Source of the DNA: Helicobacter cinaedi CCUG 18818 = ATCC BAA-847
GTDB lineage: Bacteria; Campylobacterota; Campylobacteria; Campylobacterales; Helicobacteraceae
Length of the DNA stretch: 64,000 bases
Direction of reading: 5' to 3'
Assembly (NCBI RefSeq): GCF_000155475.1
Contig: NZ_DS990392.1
Span: forward strand, 489,053-553,052
The notes below the pieces were generated by a model. It was not told the origin of the DNA. It saw nothing but the letters and a program-made list of their open reading frames with translations, and did no database searches. Of the stretch, positions 1-9,865 are shown one piece after another. The translations under genes were made by a program, and so were the position numbers. Every line of letters starts with the position of its first letter. The first letter of the stretch is position 1.

Positions 1-1
1 A

Positions 2-73
2 AAGAAAAATACGGCTTCACGCAAAGTCTCTCGCCTTAACGCAAGTGTGAAAAAACTTGCTCAATCTGCCTAA
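2..73 (+). CDS. rpsT: 30S ribosomal protein S20, C-terminal end only
   Basis: This is the last 23 codons of a gene cut by the left edge, ending in TAA at 71-73. The residues KNTASRKVSRLNASVKKLA match the conserved basic C-terminal helix of ribosomal protein S20, which binds 16S rRNA early in 30S assembly. It lies 29 bases before prfA, the same order I recall for H. pylori (rpsT then prfA). The N-terminal part is outside the window, so its length and start cannot be judged. Confidence 0.85.
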   Translation, partial: KKNTASRKVSRLNASVKKLAQSA

Positions 74-102
74 TTTTATTTAACTAACTTCAAAGAGGTT
101 GA

Positions 103-1167
103 ATGCTTGTTGATAAACTCAAGCCCATTGTGGCAAGGTATGATGAGATTTCAAGCCTCCTACTTTCCCAAGAGATTCTATCCAGTGTCAAGCAACTCAC
201 ACAATTGAGCAAAGAACAAAGCGACATAGAGCCTATTGTCCAAAGTGCGAAAATGTATTTTTCCGTGCTTGAAGGCATTGCGGATAATAGAGCCTTGCTT
301 GAAGATAAAGAGCTAGGAGAGCTTGCTAAGGAAGAGCTAAAAGAGCTAGAATCTAAAAAAGCAGAGCTTGAAGAAGAGATTAAACTTCTTTTGATCCCAA
401 AAGATCCCAATGATAGTAAAAATATTTATCTTGAAATCCGTGCAGGGACAGGCGGAGATGAGGCGGGAATCTTTGTGGGCGATTTATTTAAGGCGTATTG
501 TCGCTATGCAGATTTACAAAAGTGGAAAGTTGAGATTATCAGCTCAAGTGAAAATAATGTGGGTGGCTACAAGGAAGTTATCGCGCTTATAAAAGGGCAA
601 GGATCGTATTCTAAGCTCAAGTATGAGGGTGGCACCCACCGCGTCCAACGCGTCCCAGAGACAGAATCTCAAGGGCGGATTCACACTTCAGCCATCACCG
701 TAGCGATAATGCCTGAAGTTGATGATGTGGAGGTGAATATCAATCCAAGCGATTTAAAAATTGATGTCTTTCGCAGTGGCGGACACGGCGGACAGAGCGT
801 AAATACGACAGATTCAGCGGTGAGAATCACGCATATCCCAACGGGCATAAGCGTATCTATGCAAGATGAAAAATCCCAGCATAAAAATAAAGATAAAGCC
901 TTAAAGATTCTAAAAGCCAGACTTTATGAAGCCGAGCTTGAAGCACAAAATGCCCAAAACAAAGAAGCCCGTAAAACACAAGTGGGGAGTGGTGATAGAA
1001 GTGAGCGAATCCGCACTTATAACTACCCTCAAAATCGTCTCACAGACCACCGCATCGGCTTGACACTTTATAGCCTTGAAGAGATTATGCTTGGTGGTTT
1101 GCTTGATGAATGTATCAATCCACTCATCGCCCACGCTCAAAGTCAAGCTATGGGTGCAGTGGAATAG
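103..1167 (+). CDS. prfA: Peptide chain release factor 1
   Basis: This 354-residue protein releases finished polypeptides from ribosomes stopped at UAG or UAA. The catalytic GGQ motif is at residues 229-231 within SGGHGGQS. The codon-recognition tripeptide is P185-E-T187 inside [10 protein letters not shown]; the PxT form marks RF1 rather than RF2, which carries SPF. Its length is usual for the family. The ATG at 103 follows a Shine-Dalgarno-like AAAGAGG. The stop codon is two bases before the fucosyltransferase start, so the two genes are probably co-transcribed. I see no prmC, which methylates the GGQ glutamine, next to it. Confidence 0.97.
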   Translation: MLVDKLKPIVARYDEISSLLLSQEILSSVKQLTQLSKEQSDIEPIVQSAKMYFSVLEGIADNRALLEDKELGELAKEELKELESKKAELEEEIKLLLIPKDPNDSKNIYLEIRAGTGGDEAGIFVGDLFKAYCRYADLQKWKVEIISSSENNVGGYKEVIALIKGQGSYSKLKYEGGTHRVQRVPETESQGRIHTSAITVAIMPEVDDVEVNINPSDLKIDVFRSGGHGGQSVNTTDSAVRITHIPTGISVSMQDEKSQHKNKDKALKILKARLYEAELEAQNAQNKEARKTQVGSGDRSERIRTYNYPQNRLTDHRIGLTLYSLEEIMLGGLLDECINPLIAHAQSQAMGAVE

Positions 1168-1169
1168 CA

Positions 1170-2174
1170 ATGCAAAAGCCTATCAAAAAAGTGTATTTTT
1201 GCGATGGAGCGGTTGAAGGAAAGATAGTAAAGATTCTAAAAAAGCATTACAATCTTATCTTCACAGATAGAGATCCAGACTATATTTTTTATTCTGTTAT
1301 GGGTGAAAAACATATTGAATATGATGGGATTAGAATCTTTAGCACGGGCGAGAATGTTCGGGCGGATTTTAATTTTTGCGATTATGCTATTGGGTTTGAT
1401 TATATACAGTTTGATGATAGATATTTGCGTTATCCACTCTATCTTCACTATACAAAGGATATGCAAAAAGCAAAAAACAAACATCTCGCAATAAACACAC
1501 AAACATTACAAAACAAGGATAGATTCTGCACTTTTGTTGTCAGTAATGGCAAGGCAGATGAGCTACGCACACAATTTTTTGACTTCCTAAGTCAATATAA
1601 ACACATAGATAGTGGCGGAAAGTATAAAAACAATATTGGCAAACCCATAAAGGACAAATCAAGCTTCCTTGCAATTGGGAAATTCAACATTGCTTTTGAA
1701 AATTCAAACACCAATGGCTACACGACAGAAAAGCTTATTCAAGCCCTTAGTTCGCAAACTGTGCCTATTTATTGGGGAGATGAATGCGTTAGCAAACCTT
1801 TAGATTCAAGCGGGGGAGGGGGGGGGGTAAATCCAAAGGCTTTTATACATATTAAAAGTGTCAATGATTTTGACACAGCACTTGAAAAAATACAAAAACT
1901 TGATAATGATGATGAAGCCTATCTCTCTATGTTAAAAGAGCCAAGTTTTTTAGATTCCAATCACGAAGAGATTTTTGATGAAAGGCTTGAAAATTTTTTA
2001 CTCCATATTTTTAGCCAACCTATCAAAAAGGCTTATCGTAGGGGTTTTGGACAATGGCGATATAATCTTGAAAAAAGATATAAAAAATTCCAAAGAGCAA
2101 GAAAAATAGCCAACGGCTTTGCAAATATTTTTAAAATACCCATTCAAAAACTTAGAACATATATTAAATATTAA
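1170..2174 (+). CDS. GT10-family alpha-1,3-fucosyltransferase, phase-variable
   Basis: The 334-residue product resembles CAZy family GT10 fucosyltransferases, which move fucose from GDP-fucose to GlcNAc-containing glycans; in Helicobacter these make Lewis-type LPS O-antigens. The family signature is in the middle (FNIAFENS, then GYTTEKLIQAL and VPIYWG, about residues 168-205), the donor-binding region. The basic C-terminal end, rich in K, R and aromatic residues, could form an amphipathic membrane anchor, as in H. pylori FucTs, but I see no leucine-type heptad repeats. A ten-G tract at 1818-1827, just after the GYTTEKL region, encodes a run of glycines; it is in frame here (ON), and a one-base slip would remove the last third. 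The start is ATG 1170, two bases after prfA. Acceptor specificity is unknown. Confidence 0.85.
   Translation: MQKPIKKVYFCDGAVEGKIVKILKKHYNLIFTDRDPDYIFYSVMGEKHIEYDGIRIFSTGENVRADFNFCDYAIGFDYIQFDDRYLRYPLYLHYTKDMQKAKNKHLAINTQTLQNKDRFCTFVVSNGKADELRTQFFDFLSQYKHIDSGGKYKNNIGKPIKDKSSFLAIGKFNIAFENSNTNGYTTEKLIQALSSQTVPIYWGDECVSKPLDSSGGGGGVNPKAFIHIKSVNDFDTALEKIQKLDNDDEAYLSMLKEPSFLDSNHEEIFDERLENFLLHIFSQPIKKAYRRGFGQWRYNLEKRYKKFQRARKIANGFANIFKIPIQKLRTYIKY
1818..1827 (+). repeat. Homopolymeric G10 tract in fucosyltransferase gene
   Basis: Ten consecutive G residues, preceded by a five-G run and one A (1812-1817). It encodes part of a polyglycine stretch. Tracts of this length in Helicobacter slip during replication and switch genes on and off. 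The present length keeps the frame open. Confidence 0.9.
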
Positions 2175-2257
2175 ATCTTTTTGATGCTATGAAACTTTCT
2201 CATTTATAAGGCTTTCTGGCTATATCACAAATACAATGATTGCAACCTATCTCCAAC

Positions 2258-3022
2258 CTATCTCCCTTCCACTTCAAAAAATTTTGTTGTCTTTACCATA
2301 ATACGAATAAGTAAATAAAACACAGCCGAGATAATAAACAAATATGTCAAAATAGAATCCGGTGCAATAAACTCTACACCCCCCCCCCTCTGCCAATTTA
2401 CAATCACAGCAATTATATAGTGAAACACAAAAAGCGAAGATGTTAAGCCAAAAAATGAATTATATTCTCGCCTTATCATTGAGCGAAAGGAAAAGTCCAT
2501 ATCACTTGGAATATAACCACTTAACTTTGGAAAAAATGGCGGGGTTTTCAAAGTCCAATCAATATATTCTTGACCAAATTTTACACGCAAAAAACTCTCT
2601 TCAGCAAAGATAATTCTCTCATAATAGAGCCAAAAACTCAAAGCAAAAACTACAATAAAGAGCCAATTACCAAGCAAAATAATCGGTGCAAGCATCATTA
2701 GGAAATTCCCCAAGTAGAGTGGATTACGACACACAGAGTATAAGCCAGTATGATTAAGCACACTAGCTTTTTGCTCTCTTGTATTACGCCCTGAAGTATC
2801 ACGAGGCACAAATCCAGCCACCCAGATTCTAACCCCCTGCCCAAGCAATCCCACAAAAATTGCAACAATAACCAAAGATGTGTTATACACCCCATCACAA
2901 TACAAATAAGTCTCGGAAGTCAAAATTACCAAAATAAAAAGTGGTAAAATACAAAAAGGCAGATAGCTCCTATAACGAAACAAAATATCGCCTTGCGTTT
3001 TTAGCTCTTCTTGTAATGCCAT
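2258..3022 (-). CDS. ICMT/PEMT-like membrane methyltransferase, phase-variable
   Basis: This 254-residue integral membrane protein belongs to the isoprenylcysteine carboxyl methyltransferase / phospholipid methyltransferase superfamily. The diagnostic stretch is GLYSVCRNPLYLGNF (about residues 92-106, the RxPxYxG SAM-binding motif) followed by EESFLRVKFGQEY. Hydrophobic segments lie at about 22-40, 48-70, 105-135 and two more near the C terminus. Bacterial members methylate varied lipids or proteins and the substrate here is not deducible. Codons for R-G-G-G near residue 213 come from a ten-base C tract on the plus strand (2379-2388); it is in frame now, and slippage would delete the last membrane segments. 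The start ATG has a GGAAAG Shine-Dalgarno. It lies tail to tail with the fucosyltransferase. Confidence 0.75.
   Translation of the reverse strand: MALQEELKTQGDILFRYRSYLPFCILPLFILVILTSETYLYCDGVYNTSLVIVAIFVGLLGQGVRIWVAGFVPRDTSGRNTREQKASVLNHTGLYSVCRNPLYLGNFLMMLAPIILLGNWLFIVVFALSFWLYYERIIFAEESFLRVKFGQEYIDWTLKTPPFFPKLSGYIPSDMDFSFRSMIRREYNSFFGLTSSLFVFHYIIAVIVNWQRGGGVEFIAPDSILTYLFIISAVFYLLIRIMVKTTKFFEVEGR
2379..2388 (-). repeat. Homopolymeric C10 (G10 on coding strand) tract
   Basis: Ten C residues on the plus strand inside the ICMT-like gene, read as Arg-Gly-Gly-Gly. It has the same length as the tract in the neighbouring fucosyltransferase, and it is in frame at this length. Confidence 0.9.
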
Positions 3023-3042
3023 ATTCTTTCCTTTAAATTATC

Positions 3043-5421
3043 TTATTGACAATTCACACACTCTACACTTCTATCTATCATATCATCTTTTTCAATCTCA
3101 GGACTTTGTGAGCGGAGATAATAAGTGCTTTTTAGCCCCAACCTCCAAGCAAGCATATAGATGTCATTAAGCATTTTCCCACTTGCCTTATCAAGCCTTA
3201 CAAAGACATTTGTGCTTTGTCCTTGATCTATCCATTTTTGACGAACTGCCGCAGCCTTAATCAATAATGTTTGATCAATATCATACGCAGATATGTAATA
3301 ATTCCAAGTATCTGCACTTAAATGAGGCACAACAACAGGAATCATTCCGCTAAGATTCTCTTCTAGCCATTTTTTACGATACACAGGCTCAATAGTCTGC
3401 GTTGTCCCAACAAGAATACTAATAGAACTTGTAGGTGCAATCGCCATAAGATAGCCATTTCTTATACCTTGCGTTTTTACTTTTTTTCGCAAAGATTCCC
3501 AATCACATTGTTGCGAAAAAAGCCCACCTCTATCAACAAGCTTTAATGCCTCCTTACTCGCCAAATCAATAGGCATTATCCCCTTACTCCAGTTACTGCC
3601 ATCAAATTGCGGATATTTACCCTTTTCTTGTGCTAAATCTGAGCTAGAACTAATCGCATAAAAACTAATAAGTTCCATTACTTCATCAATCTTTGCCAAA
3701 TGCTCATCACTCCCCCACTCTATCTTAGCACACGCAAGCATTTCAGCCTCGCCCATCACACCAAGCCCAATGGCACGATTTTTTTTATTTGTAACCTTTA
3801 CCTTGCGATTAGGATAAAAATTAAGATCAATCACATTATCAAGCATTCTAATCGCAATAGGCAAAACACGCTCAATATCCTCTTTTGTGTGAATCTTACT
3901 AAGATTCACACTCGCTAGATTACATACTGCCGTATCCCCACCTTGTGCAATACGCGTTGTAATAAAGACTTTTTTGCCCAGCAAAGAATCTACGCTTGTA
4001 ATTTTATTTGCCGCCTTACGCACACCATTATCAAGCTCTACTTCTTGCTTTTCATCATATATCACCTTTGAACCATCATCAAATTCAACTTCCACAACAT
4101 AATGATTTGGATTCGTGTTTTGAAAAATCTCTGTGCAAAGGTTTGAGCTGCGGATAATCCCAGCGTGTCCATTTGGATTAGCACGATTTGCATTATCTTT
4201 AAAGCACAAAAATGGCAAACCAGATTCAAAATAATTCGTTAGAATCTTTTTCCACAAATCTTTTGCCACAACACGATGTTTTAAGATATGTTCATTTTGT
4301 TCGTATTCAAGGTATTTTGCTTCAAACTCCTCTCCATACAATTCCGTAAGTTCAGGGCATTGATAAGGATCAAAAAGTGTCCAAAACTCATTTGCCTCAA
4401 CTCGCTTCATAAACAAATCACAAATCCACAATGCGGGGAACAAATCGTGCGCTCTCCTACGCTCTTCACCACTATTTTTACGCAAGTCAATAAACTCAAA
4501 CACATCATTATGCCAAACTTCTAAGTATGTCGCAATCGCTCCCTTGCGTGTACCTAGCTGATCCACAGCAATCGCCACATCATTAGCTATTTTCAAAAAC
4601 GGCACAACGCCACCAGCTGCATTTTTATGTCCATCAATATAGCTTCCAAGCCCACGCACTTGGCTAAAATCCCAGCCTATACCGCCACCATACTTACTTA
4701 AAAGTGCCATTTCTTTATACGCATCAAAAATTCCCTCAATATTATCCGGTGTGCTACCAATAAAGCAAGAACTTAGTTGATGTCGCGTTGTGCGGGCATT
4801 TGCTAAAGTTGGTGTCGCACAAATCACCTCAAATTGAGAAATCATATCATAAAACTTCACCGCCCACGCATTACAATCATTTTCATTTTGAGCTAAAAAC
4901 ATAGCAATCGCCATAAACATATGCTGGGGCAACTCAATGGGCTGATTATTAGAATCTTTAAGCAAATACCTATCATATAGCGTTTTAATACCTAAATAAT
5001 TAAACTGCAAATCGCGTTCAGGCTTAATATGAGAATCTAAAAATGCTAAGTCATATTTTTCTTTAATCCCACGAAGCAATCGCCCCTCATTTTCCCCTTG
5101 AATGAAGTAATCTTCAAGCTTTTTATAACCCGTCCAGCCCGTTACCTTATGATACAAATCATACAAAAACAAACGAGCCGCGACAAAGCTCCAATTTGGT
5201 GCATCAACATCTATCTTATCCACGGCTGTTTTTATTAAAGTCTGCTGAATCTCTTCTGTCGTAATCTTATCTTTAAATAAAATTTTCGCATCAACCTCAA
5301 GCTCACTTTGCGTTACACCCTCTAAACCCTCAACTGCTGCAGAAGTGTGTTTTTGTATTTTTGAAACATCAAGCGGTTCTATACGCCCATTTCTCTTAAC
5401 AACTGTGATTGTATCTAGCAT
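3043..5421 (-). CDS. nrdA: Ribonucleoside-diphosphate reductase, alpha subunit (class Ia)
   Basis: This 792-residue large subunit reduces NDPs to dNDPs using a radical made by NrdB (not in the window). The N-terminal ATP-cone is visible (ITVVKRNGRIEPLDVSKIQ, residues 5-23). The active-site cysteines are in HQLSSCFIG, in the NLCTEIFQN region and in DTAVCNLASVNLS. The C-terminal tail ends in CVNC-Gln, the cysteine pair that passes electrons from thioredoxin. Length fits the class Ia family. The gene sits 12 bases after the upstream nitroreductase gene and has a GGGGAAAG Shine-Dalgarno; the two may share a transcript. Nothing looks broken. Confidence 0.96.
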   Translation of the reverse strand: MLDTITVVKRNGRIEPLDVSKIQKHTSAAVEGLEGVTQSELEVDAKILFKDKITTEEIQQTLIKTAVDKIDVDAPNWSFVAARLFLYDLYHKVTGWTGYKKLEDYFIQGENEGRLLRGIKEKYDLAFLDSHIKPERDLQFNYLGIKTLYDRYLLKDSNNQPIELPQHMFMAIAMFLAQNENDCNAWAVKFYDMISQFEVICATPTLANARTTRHQLSSCFIGSTPDNIEGIFDAYKEMALLSKYGGGIGWDFSQVRGLGSYIDGHKNAAGGVVPFLKIANDVAIAVDQLGTRKGAIATYLEVWHNDVFEFIDLRKNSGEERRRAHDLFPALWICDLFMKRVEANEFWTLFDPYQCPELTELYGEEFEAKYLEYEQNEHILKHRVVAKDLWKKILTNYFESGLPFLCFKDNANRANPNGHAGIIRSSNLCTEIFQNTNPNHYVVEVEFDDGSKVIYDEKQEVELDNGVRKAANKITSVDSLLGKKVFITTRIAQGGDTAVCNLASVNLSKIHTKEDIERVLPIAIRMLDNVIDLNFYPNRKVKVTNKKNRAIGLGVMGEAEMLACAKIEWGSDEHLAKIDEVMELISFYAISSSSDLAQEKGKYPQFDGSNWSKGIMPIDLASKEALKLVDRGGLFSQQCDWESLRKKVKTQGIRNGYLMAIAPTSSISILVGTTQTIEPVYRKKWLEENLSGMIPVVVPHLSADTWNYYISAYDIDQTLLIKAAAVRQKWIDQGQSTNVFVRLDKASGKMLNDIYMLAWRLGLKSTYYLRSQSPEIEKDDMIDRSVECVNCQ

Positions 5422-5433
5422 TCTTTCCCCTTC

Positions 5434-6063
5434 TTACTTATATTCCACCAAATCATCAAGTGAGATTCTATATCTTGGTTGCTGTTCCTTGCCGCGATAG
5501 CCAAAGCACACAATAAGGCTCACTTGCTCTTTAAATGGATCAAGCCCATACAGCTTTTCTACCGCTCTTTTCTCATAGCCCTCAATATAGCAAGTATCAA
5601 TCTCTAAGAAACTCGCATAGGCTACCATATAAGTTGCCATAATATAAGCCTGTTTGCTACTCCAGTGTGCTAGAGATTCTCCAGAATCTAGTCCCCGCTC
5701 TTTCAAGTATCCACCCAAACGATCACAAAATGCCTGATACGCACCCAAATCCATTTTGCGTCTAAAGGTATTTTGCTTTGTGTATTCACTCGGTGGGACT
5801 AAGTCATTTTGCAAACTTTTAAATATTACAACTTCACTTGCTGTTGTGATTTGAGGCTGATTCCAGCATAATGGACGAAGTGCTGCCTTTGCCTCATCGC
5901 TACGCAACACAAGTAATCTTGTAGGCTCTAGCCCAAAGGAGCTTGGCGATAATCTGCCCACTTCTAAAATCTCATCAAACACTTCTTTTGGAATCTTTTT
6001 ATTCTCATCAAAAAGTTTGCACGAATGGCGGAAATATATAGAATCTAAAAACTTATTCATCAC
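5434..6063 (-). CDS. NAD(P)H nitroreductase family flavoprotein
   Basis: The 209-residue product fits the FMN-dependent nitroreductase family (NfsB/FrxA/RdxA-like), dimeric enzymes that transfer two electrons from NAD(P)H to quinones or nitro compounds. Typical features are the N-terminal RHSCKLFD (FMN phosphate contact), the SPSSFGLEPTRLLVL stretch at about 40-54, and the C-terminal GLDPFKEQVSLIVCFGYRG that closes the FMN site. H. pylori has two such genes (rdxA, frxA) tied to metronidazole activation; I cannot say from sequence alone which one this matches. The first of two adjacent ATGs is 5 bases after AGGAGT and the second is 8 after it, so either may be used. Confidence 0.88.
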   Translation of the reverse strand: MMNKFLDSIYFRHSCKLFDENKKIPKEVFDEILEVGRLSPSSFGLEPTRLLVLRSDEAKAALRPLCWNQPQITTASEVVIFKSLQNDLVPPSEYTKQNTFRRKMDLGAYQAFCDRLGGYLKERGLDSGESLAHWSSKQAYIMATYMVAYASFLEIDTCYIEGYEKRAVEKLYGLDPFKEQVSLIVCFGYRGKEQQPRYRISLDDLVEYK

Positions 6064-6099
6064 TTACTCCTTATGTAAATTTAAACAACACACAAAACC

Positions 6100-7902
6100 C
6101 TACTTCGCCTTTGCTCTCTTACGCATATTTGGCTCTAGAATCTTCTTGCGGATTCTAATATTTTGCGGTGTTACCTCTAAAATCTCATCATCTTCTATCC
6201 ACTCTAATGCTCTCTCTAGTGTCAGTTCTCGCGGTGGCACAAGCTTAATGGCATCATCACTCCCACTTGCACGCATATTTGTTAAATGCTTTGCCTTAAT
6301 GGGATTAACATCTAAGTCATTATCGCGGCTATGTTCGCCGATTACCATACCGATATATACTTTCGTTTGTGGGGCTACAAATAGCACACCCCGCTCTTGT
6401 ATATTAAAGAGTGAGAATCCTGTTGCTTCACCATTTTCCATAGAGATTAATGCACCATTTTTACGCGATTCTACCCCACCGCTAAATGCCCTAAACTCTA
6501 AAAAGCTATGATTCATTACCCCCTCACCTTTTGTATCTGTCAAAAACTCGCTACGATAGCCAATAAGCCCTCGTGCAGGGATTTCAAACTCTAGCCTTGT
6601 GTAGCCATCACTCATAGGATTCATAGCTTTCATTTCCGCCTTTCTCTTACCAAGCTTCTCAATAATCGCCCCGCTAAAATCCTGCGGTGTGTCAATGACT
6701 AAATGCTCAAAAGGCTCAGTTTTCACGCCATTTTCTTCTTTCACAATCACTTCGGGGCGTGAGATACTAAACTCAAAGCCCTCACGCCTTAGATTCTCCG
6801 CTAAAATAGTGATTTGTAGCTCACCCCTTCCGCTTACCTTAAATTTCCCCTCACCCATCTCTTCACATCGCATAGCAATGTTTGTTTGCATTTCTTTTAA
6901 CAGTCTATCTTTGATTTTATTTGCCGTTACATGTTTGCCCTCTAATCCCGCCAAAGGACTATCATTTACCGCAAAATACACGCTCATTGTGGGTTCTTCT
7001 AAGTGCATAGGATCAAGTGGCATAGGATTATTAGGACATACAATAGAATCTCCCACATCAACGGCGTTAAATCCAGCAATGGCTACAATATCCCCCGCTT
7101 CAGCAGATTCTATCTCTGTCCTTGCTAGTCCCATAAAGCCGATGAGTTTGCTTATACGCCCTGTCTCTTTCTCGCCATCGCTTTTTGCAAGCATTACATT
7201 CTCACCCTTTTTCACGCGTCCATTAAACACCCGTGCAATGCCAATTTTACCTACATAGTTATCATAATCAAGTGTGAAAACCTGCATTTGCAGTGGATTA
7301 TCAGCACTTCCGCTAGGCAGTGGCACATACTCTAAAATCGCTTCAAACAATGGCTCAAGATTCTTTTTAGCATCATTTAAATCTTTAATCGCATAGCCAT
7401 CACGCGCAGCAGCATAAATCACGGGAAAGTCAAGCTGCTCATCTGTGGCGTCCATTGATACAAATAAATCAAACACTTCATCAACAACCCTATCTGGCTC
7501 TGCGGCAGGTTTATCAATCTTATTTACCACGACAATGGGGCGGATTCCAAAGCTAAGGGCTTTTTTGACGACAAATTTCGTTTGAGGCATAACGCCTTCT
7601 TGTGCATCTACAAGCAATAAGACGCCATCTACCATTTTTAGCACCCGCTCCACCTCCCCGCCAAAATCGGCGTGTCCGGGCGTGTCAATAATATTTATCT
7701 TTGTGCCTTTGTAGTTTATGGCTGTATTTTTTGAAAGGATTGTAATGCCCCTTTCTCGCTCCAAATCGTTAGAATCCATTACGCGTTCATCGACTTGCTC
7801 TCTCTCGCCAAATGTCCCAGACTGACTTAAAAGCCCATCTACTAGTGTAGTTTTGCCGTGATCTACGTGTGCTATCACAGCGATATTTCGTATATTTTGC
7901 AT
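6100..7902 (-). CDS. typA: Translational GTPase TypA/BipA
   Basis: This 600-residue ribosome-associated GTPase is related to EF-G and affects ribosome assembly and stress responses. G-domain motifs are in order: [10 protein letters not shown] (P loop, residues 10-19), the RERGITI switch, [14 protein letters not shown], and NKIDKP. Domain II ([18 protein letters not shown]), the EF-G III/V-like domains and the BipA C-terminal domain ([26 protein letters not shown]) follow. Length is normal. It is probably the head of the leftward group with the nitroreductase and nrdA, with 36 bases between typA and the nitroreductase gene. The Shine-Dalgarno before ATG 7902 is weak (GAAAG far upstream). Confidence 0.96.
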   Translation of the reverse strand: MQNIRNIAVIAHVDHGKTTLVDGLLSQSGTFGEREQVDERVMDSNDLERERGITILSKNTAINYKGTKINIIDTPGHADFGGEVERVLKMVDGVLLLVDAQEGVMPQTKFVVKKALSFGIRPIVVVNKIDKPAAEPDRVVDEVFDLFVSMDATDEQLDFPVIYAAARDGYAIKDLNDAKKNLEPLFEAILEYVPLPSGSADNPLQMQVFTLDYDNYVGKIGIARVFNGRVKKGENVMLAKSDGEKETGRISKLIGFMGLARTEIESAEAGDIVAIAGFNAVDVGDSIVCPNNPMPLDPMHLEEPTMSVYFAVNDSPLAGLEGKHVTANKIKDRLLKEMQTNIAMRCEEMGEGKFKVSGRGELQITILAENLRREGFEFSISRPEVIVKEENGVKTEPFEHLVIDTPQDFSGAIIEKLGKRKAEMKAMNPMSDGYTRLEFEIPARGLIGYRSEFLTDTKGEGVMNHSFLEFRAFSGGVESRKNGALISMENGEATGFSLFNIQERGVLFVAPQTKVYIGMVIGEHSRDNDLDVNPIKAKHLTNMRASGSDDAIKLVPPRELTLERALEWIEDDEILEVTPQNIRIRKKILEPNMRKRAKAK

Positions 7903-7980
7903 TGTGTTTTTCTGCTTTCATTTAAAAAATTAAAGGCGACATTCTATTATAGATTACCCTTAATAATCATTAAATATTTA

Positions 7981-9429
7981 TCAAAATTGCCATTTTTCTC
8001 CTGTCTCACCACGAAGGATTTTTACACAAGATTTAATAGATTCTATAAGGTATTCAATATCCTCCAAAGTATGTGTGTAGTGGATACTTACTCGCAACCA
8101 CATAGGCTTTTTATCCTTGCTCCCATTACCTAAAAGATAATGCCCATACGGACCGGCACAACTACAACCAGCACGCGTCTGTATGCCATATTTCTTGCTT
8201 AAAAGCATTGAAAGATTAAGAGGGGAGATTGAGCCAATATTAAAACTCACAATGCCGAGTCTCTCCACCTTTAAATCCCCATAAATACTGACCGCTGGAA
8301 TCTTTTTTAGCTCGTGTAAGAATATCTCTGTAAGCACCTTTTCCCGCCTTTTTATCCACGCAAAGCCAATCTCATTTCGCAATGAATAAGCCAAAGCCGC
8401 ACGCAGTAGCCCCAAAATGTTAGGTGTCCCAGCCTCCTCTCTTAAAGCCTCATCATCAATAAAAGAATGCGTCATATCACTAGCATACTCCATTGTCCCG
8501 CCTCCAGGAAAACTTGGTGGAATCTGCGTATCACACAAGTTTTTTCTTATTGCTAAAAGCCCACACGAACCAACCCCACCCAAAAGCTTATGCGGTGCGA
8601 AAAATCCAGCATCATACAAATGAGAATCTACTTGCATATAAGATGAAGAGCTTGCCATATCAAAGGCGATAGTGGCTTTATTTTCACGCAAAAGTTTGCT
8701 ATAAGATTCTATGGGAGCAAGCAATCCTGTTACATTTGAAGCCACGCTTAAAGACGCAATGATTTTTTCATTTTTAAGATTCTGCAATATCTTTTTCAAA
8801 TGCCCTACATCAGGTAGCCCTGCCTTGTCAAAGCCTATTTTGTGGATATAACATAGCCCTTCCCTAAAACTTATCTCATTTGAATGATGTTCAAACCCAC
8901 TAAGCAACACATAAGGCAGATTTAAAGCCTTTGTTTGCTTATCATATACCCGCAGTTTTTCAAGCAATGGATTTTGTGAAACACAATTTTTTTTATCATC
9001 TAAGCCTTCACTTCCTTGAAAAAATGAATCAAAATGTGCCAAACTCTTTGGAGATATATATATCCCCATAAGCTCTTGGAATTTTTTAATCCCAAAGCTC
9101 GCTCCACTCCCTCCAGCAATCAATACAAACTCATCATCTAGCCCCAACATTCTTTTTAATCGCTCTTTTGCCCTTTCATAAATTATACTCATAAATGCTG
9201 AATGCGTGGCAAAACGCGAATGGGTATTAGCATAATAGGGCAAAATAGAATCTATGCGTTTTTCAATCTTTTTATACGCCAAACCCGAAGCGGTAAAATC
9301 AAAATAACGCTGTCCTTTAATAAGAATGGTATTTGCCCGTAGCTGTGTGAGCAAATCGCCATCATCAAGCAACGGGGCAAACAAACAATCTAAAAGCCTA
9401 TCATAATGTCGCTTTTTATAAATCTGCAT
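7981..9429 (-). CDS. Class V aminotransferase, cysteine-desulfurase-like
   Basis: A 482-residue PLP enzyme of the NifS/SufS/CsdA superfamily. PLP-binding features include HHSNEISFR (histidine that stacks on PLP), the aspartate in AFDMASS, and the Schiff-base lysine in FFAPHKLLGG. The loop TRAGCSCAGPYGHYLLG near the C terminus holds a cysteine at the position of the catalytic cysteine of desulfurases. It is longer than SufS (about 410) because of an extra N-terminal section and an insertion near residues 135-160. No iron-sulfur scaffold gene is adjacent, so its sulfur acceptor is unknown. ATG 9429 is preferred over the upstream ATG at 9447 because AGGAGT lies directly before it. Kynureninase or selenocysteine lyase activity is not excluded. 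Confidence 0.8.
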   Translation of the reverse strand: MQIYKKRHYDRLLDCLFAPLLDDGDLLTQLRANTILIKGQRYFDFTASGLAYKKIEKRIDSILPYYANTHSRFATHSAFMSIIYERAKERLKRMLGLDDEFVLIAGGSGASFGIKKFQELMGIYISPKSLAHFDSFFQGSEGLDDKKNCVSQNPLLEKLRVYDKQTKALNLPYVLLSGFEHHSNEISFREGLCYIHKIGFDKAGLPDVGHLKKILQNLKNEKIIASLSVASNVTGLLAPIESYSKLLRENKATIAFDMASSSSYMQVDSHLYDAGFFAPHKLLGGVGSCGLLAIRKNLCDTQIPPSFPGGGTMEYASDMTHSFIDDEALREEAGTPNILGLLRAALAYSLRNEIGFAWIKRREKVLTEIFLHELKKIPAVSIYGDLKVERLGIVSFNIGSISPLNLSMLLSKKYGIQTRAGCSCAGPYGHYLLGNGSKDKKPMWLRVSIHYTHTLEDIEYLIESIKSCVKILRGETGEKWQF

Positions 9430-9865
9430 TATTCCTACTCCTATCATTTCTTATTGCGTACAGCATTACACAAACCCATACAAAATCGCAGATATTTTAG
9501 AATCTTTGCTTTCATCTGGATATGAAATCTAGCAATCATTAGAATCTACCAACAACTTACCAAAAGTCTGTAATGTTACTTTATGTATCGCTTTTAAACA
9601 TATTTTCCAAGTGCCACATACAAAAAGCCTATATACACGAATATATCAGCCAAAAACTACTTTGAAAAATGACTTAAAATCCGCACAAACACAACACAAA
9701 AACAAATAACTTAAAAGAATTTTGGGAAGTTTTGAAGCTCACTTTTGGATAACTTTCACTTTACTTTCCTGCTTGTTTGGTATTTTTGTTATACAATTTG
9801 AGCCAAACCATTATACAGAGTTTTGGTTTCTACATAACAACACAAAAAAAGCAAGGAGAACGCAA
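9430..9865. other. Intergenic region between two divergent genes
   Basis: 436 bases between the desulfurase-like gene (leftward) and acnB (rightward). I see no RNA gene or repeat. Two AGAATCT heptamers lie at about 9500 and 9541. The acnB frame stays open upstream to 9722, but that extension has no family similarity. A possible acnB -10 element is TATACA in the stretch 9790-9816; I cannot pick one copy with confidence. Confidence 0.5.

Noticed and set aside
6689-7258. Long 189-codon plus-strand frame opposite typA
   Set aside because: Antisense to highly conserved GTPase coding sequence; serine-rich translation typical of a reverse-frame artefact.
9722-9865. N-terminal extension of AcnB by 48 residues
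   Set aside because: No ribosome site at 9722, no similarity to AcnB N termini, while AAGGAG precedes ATG 9866.
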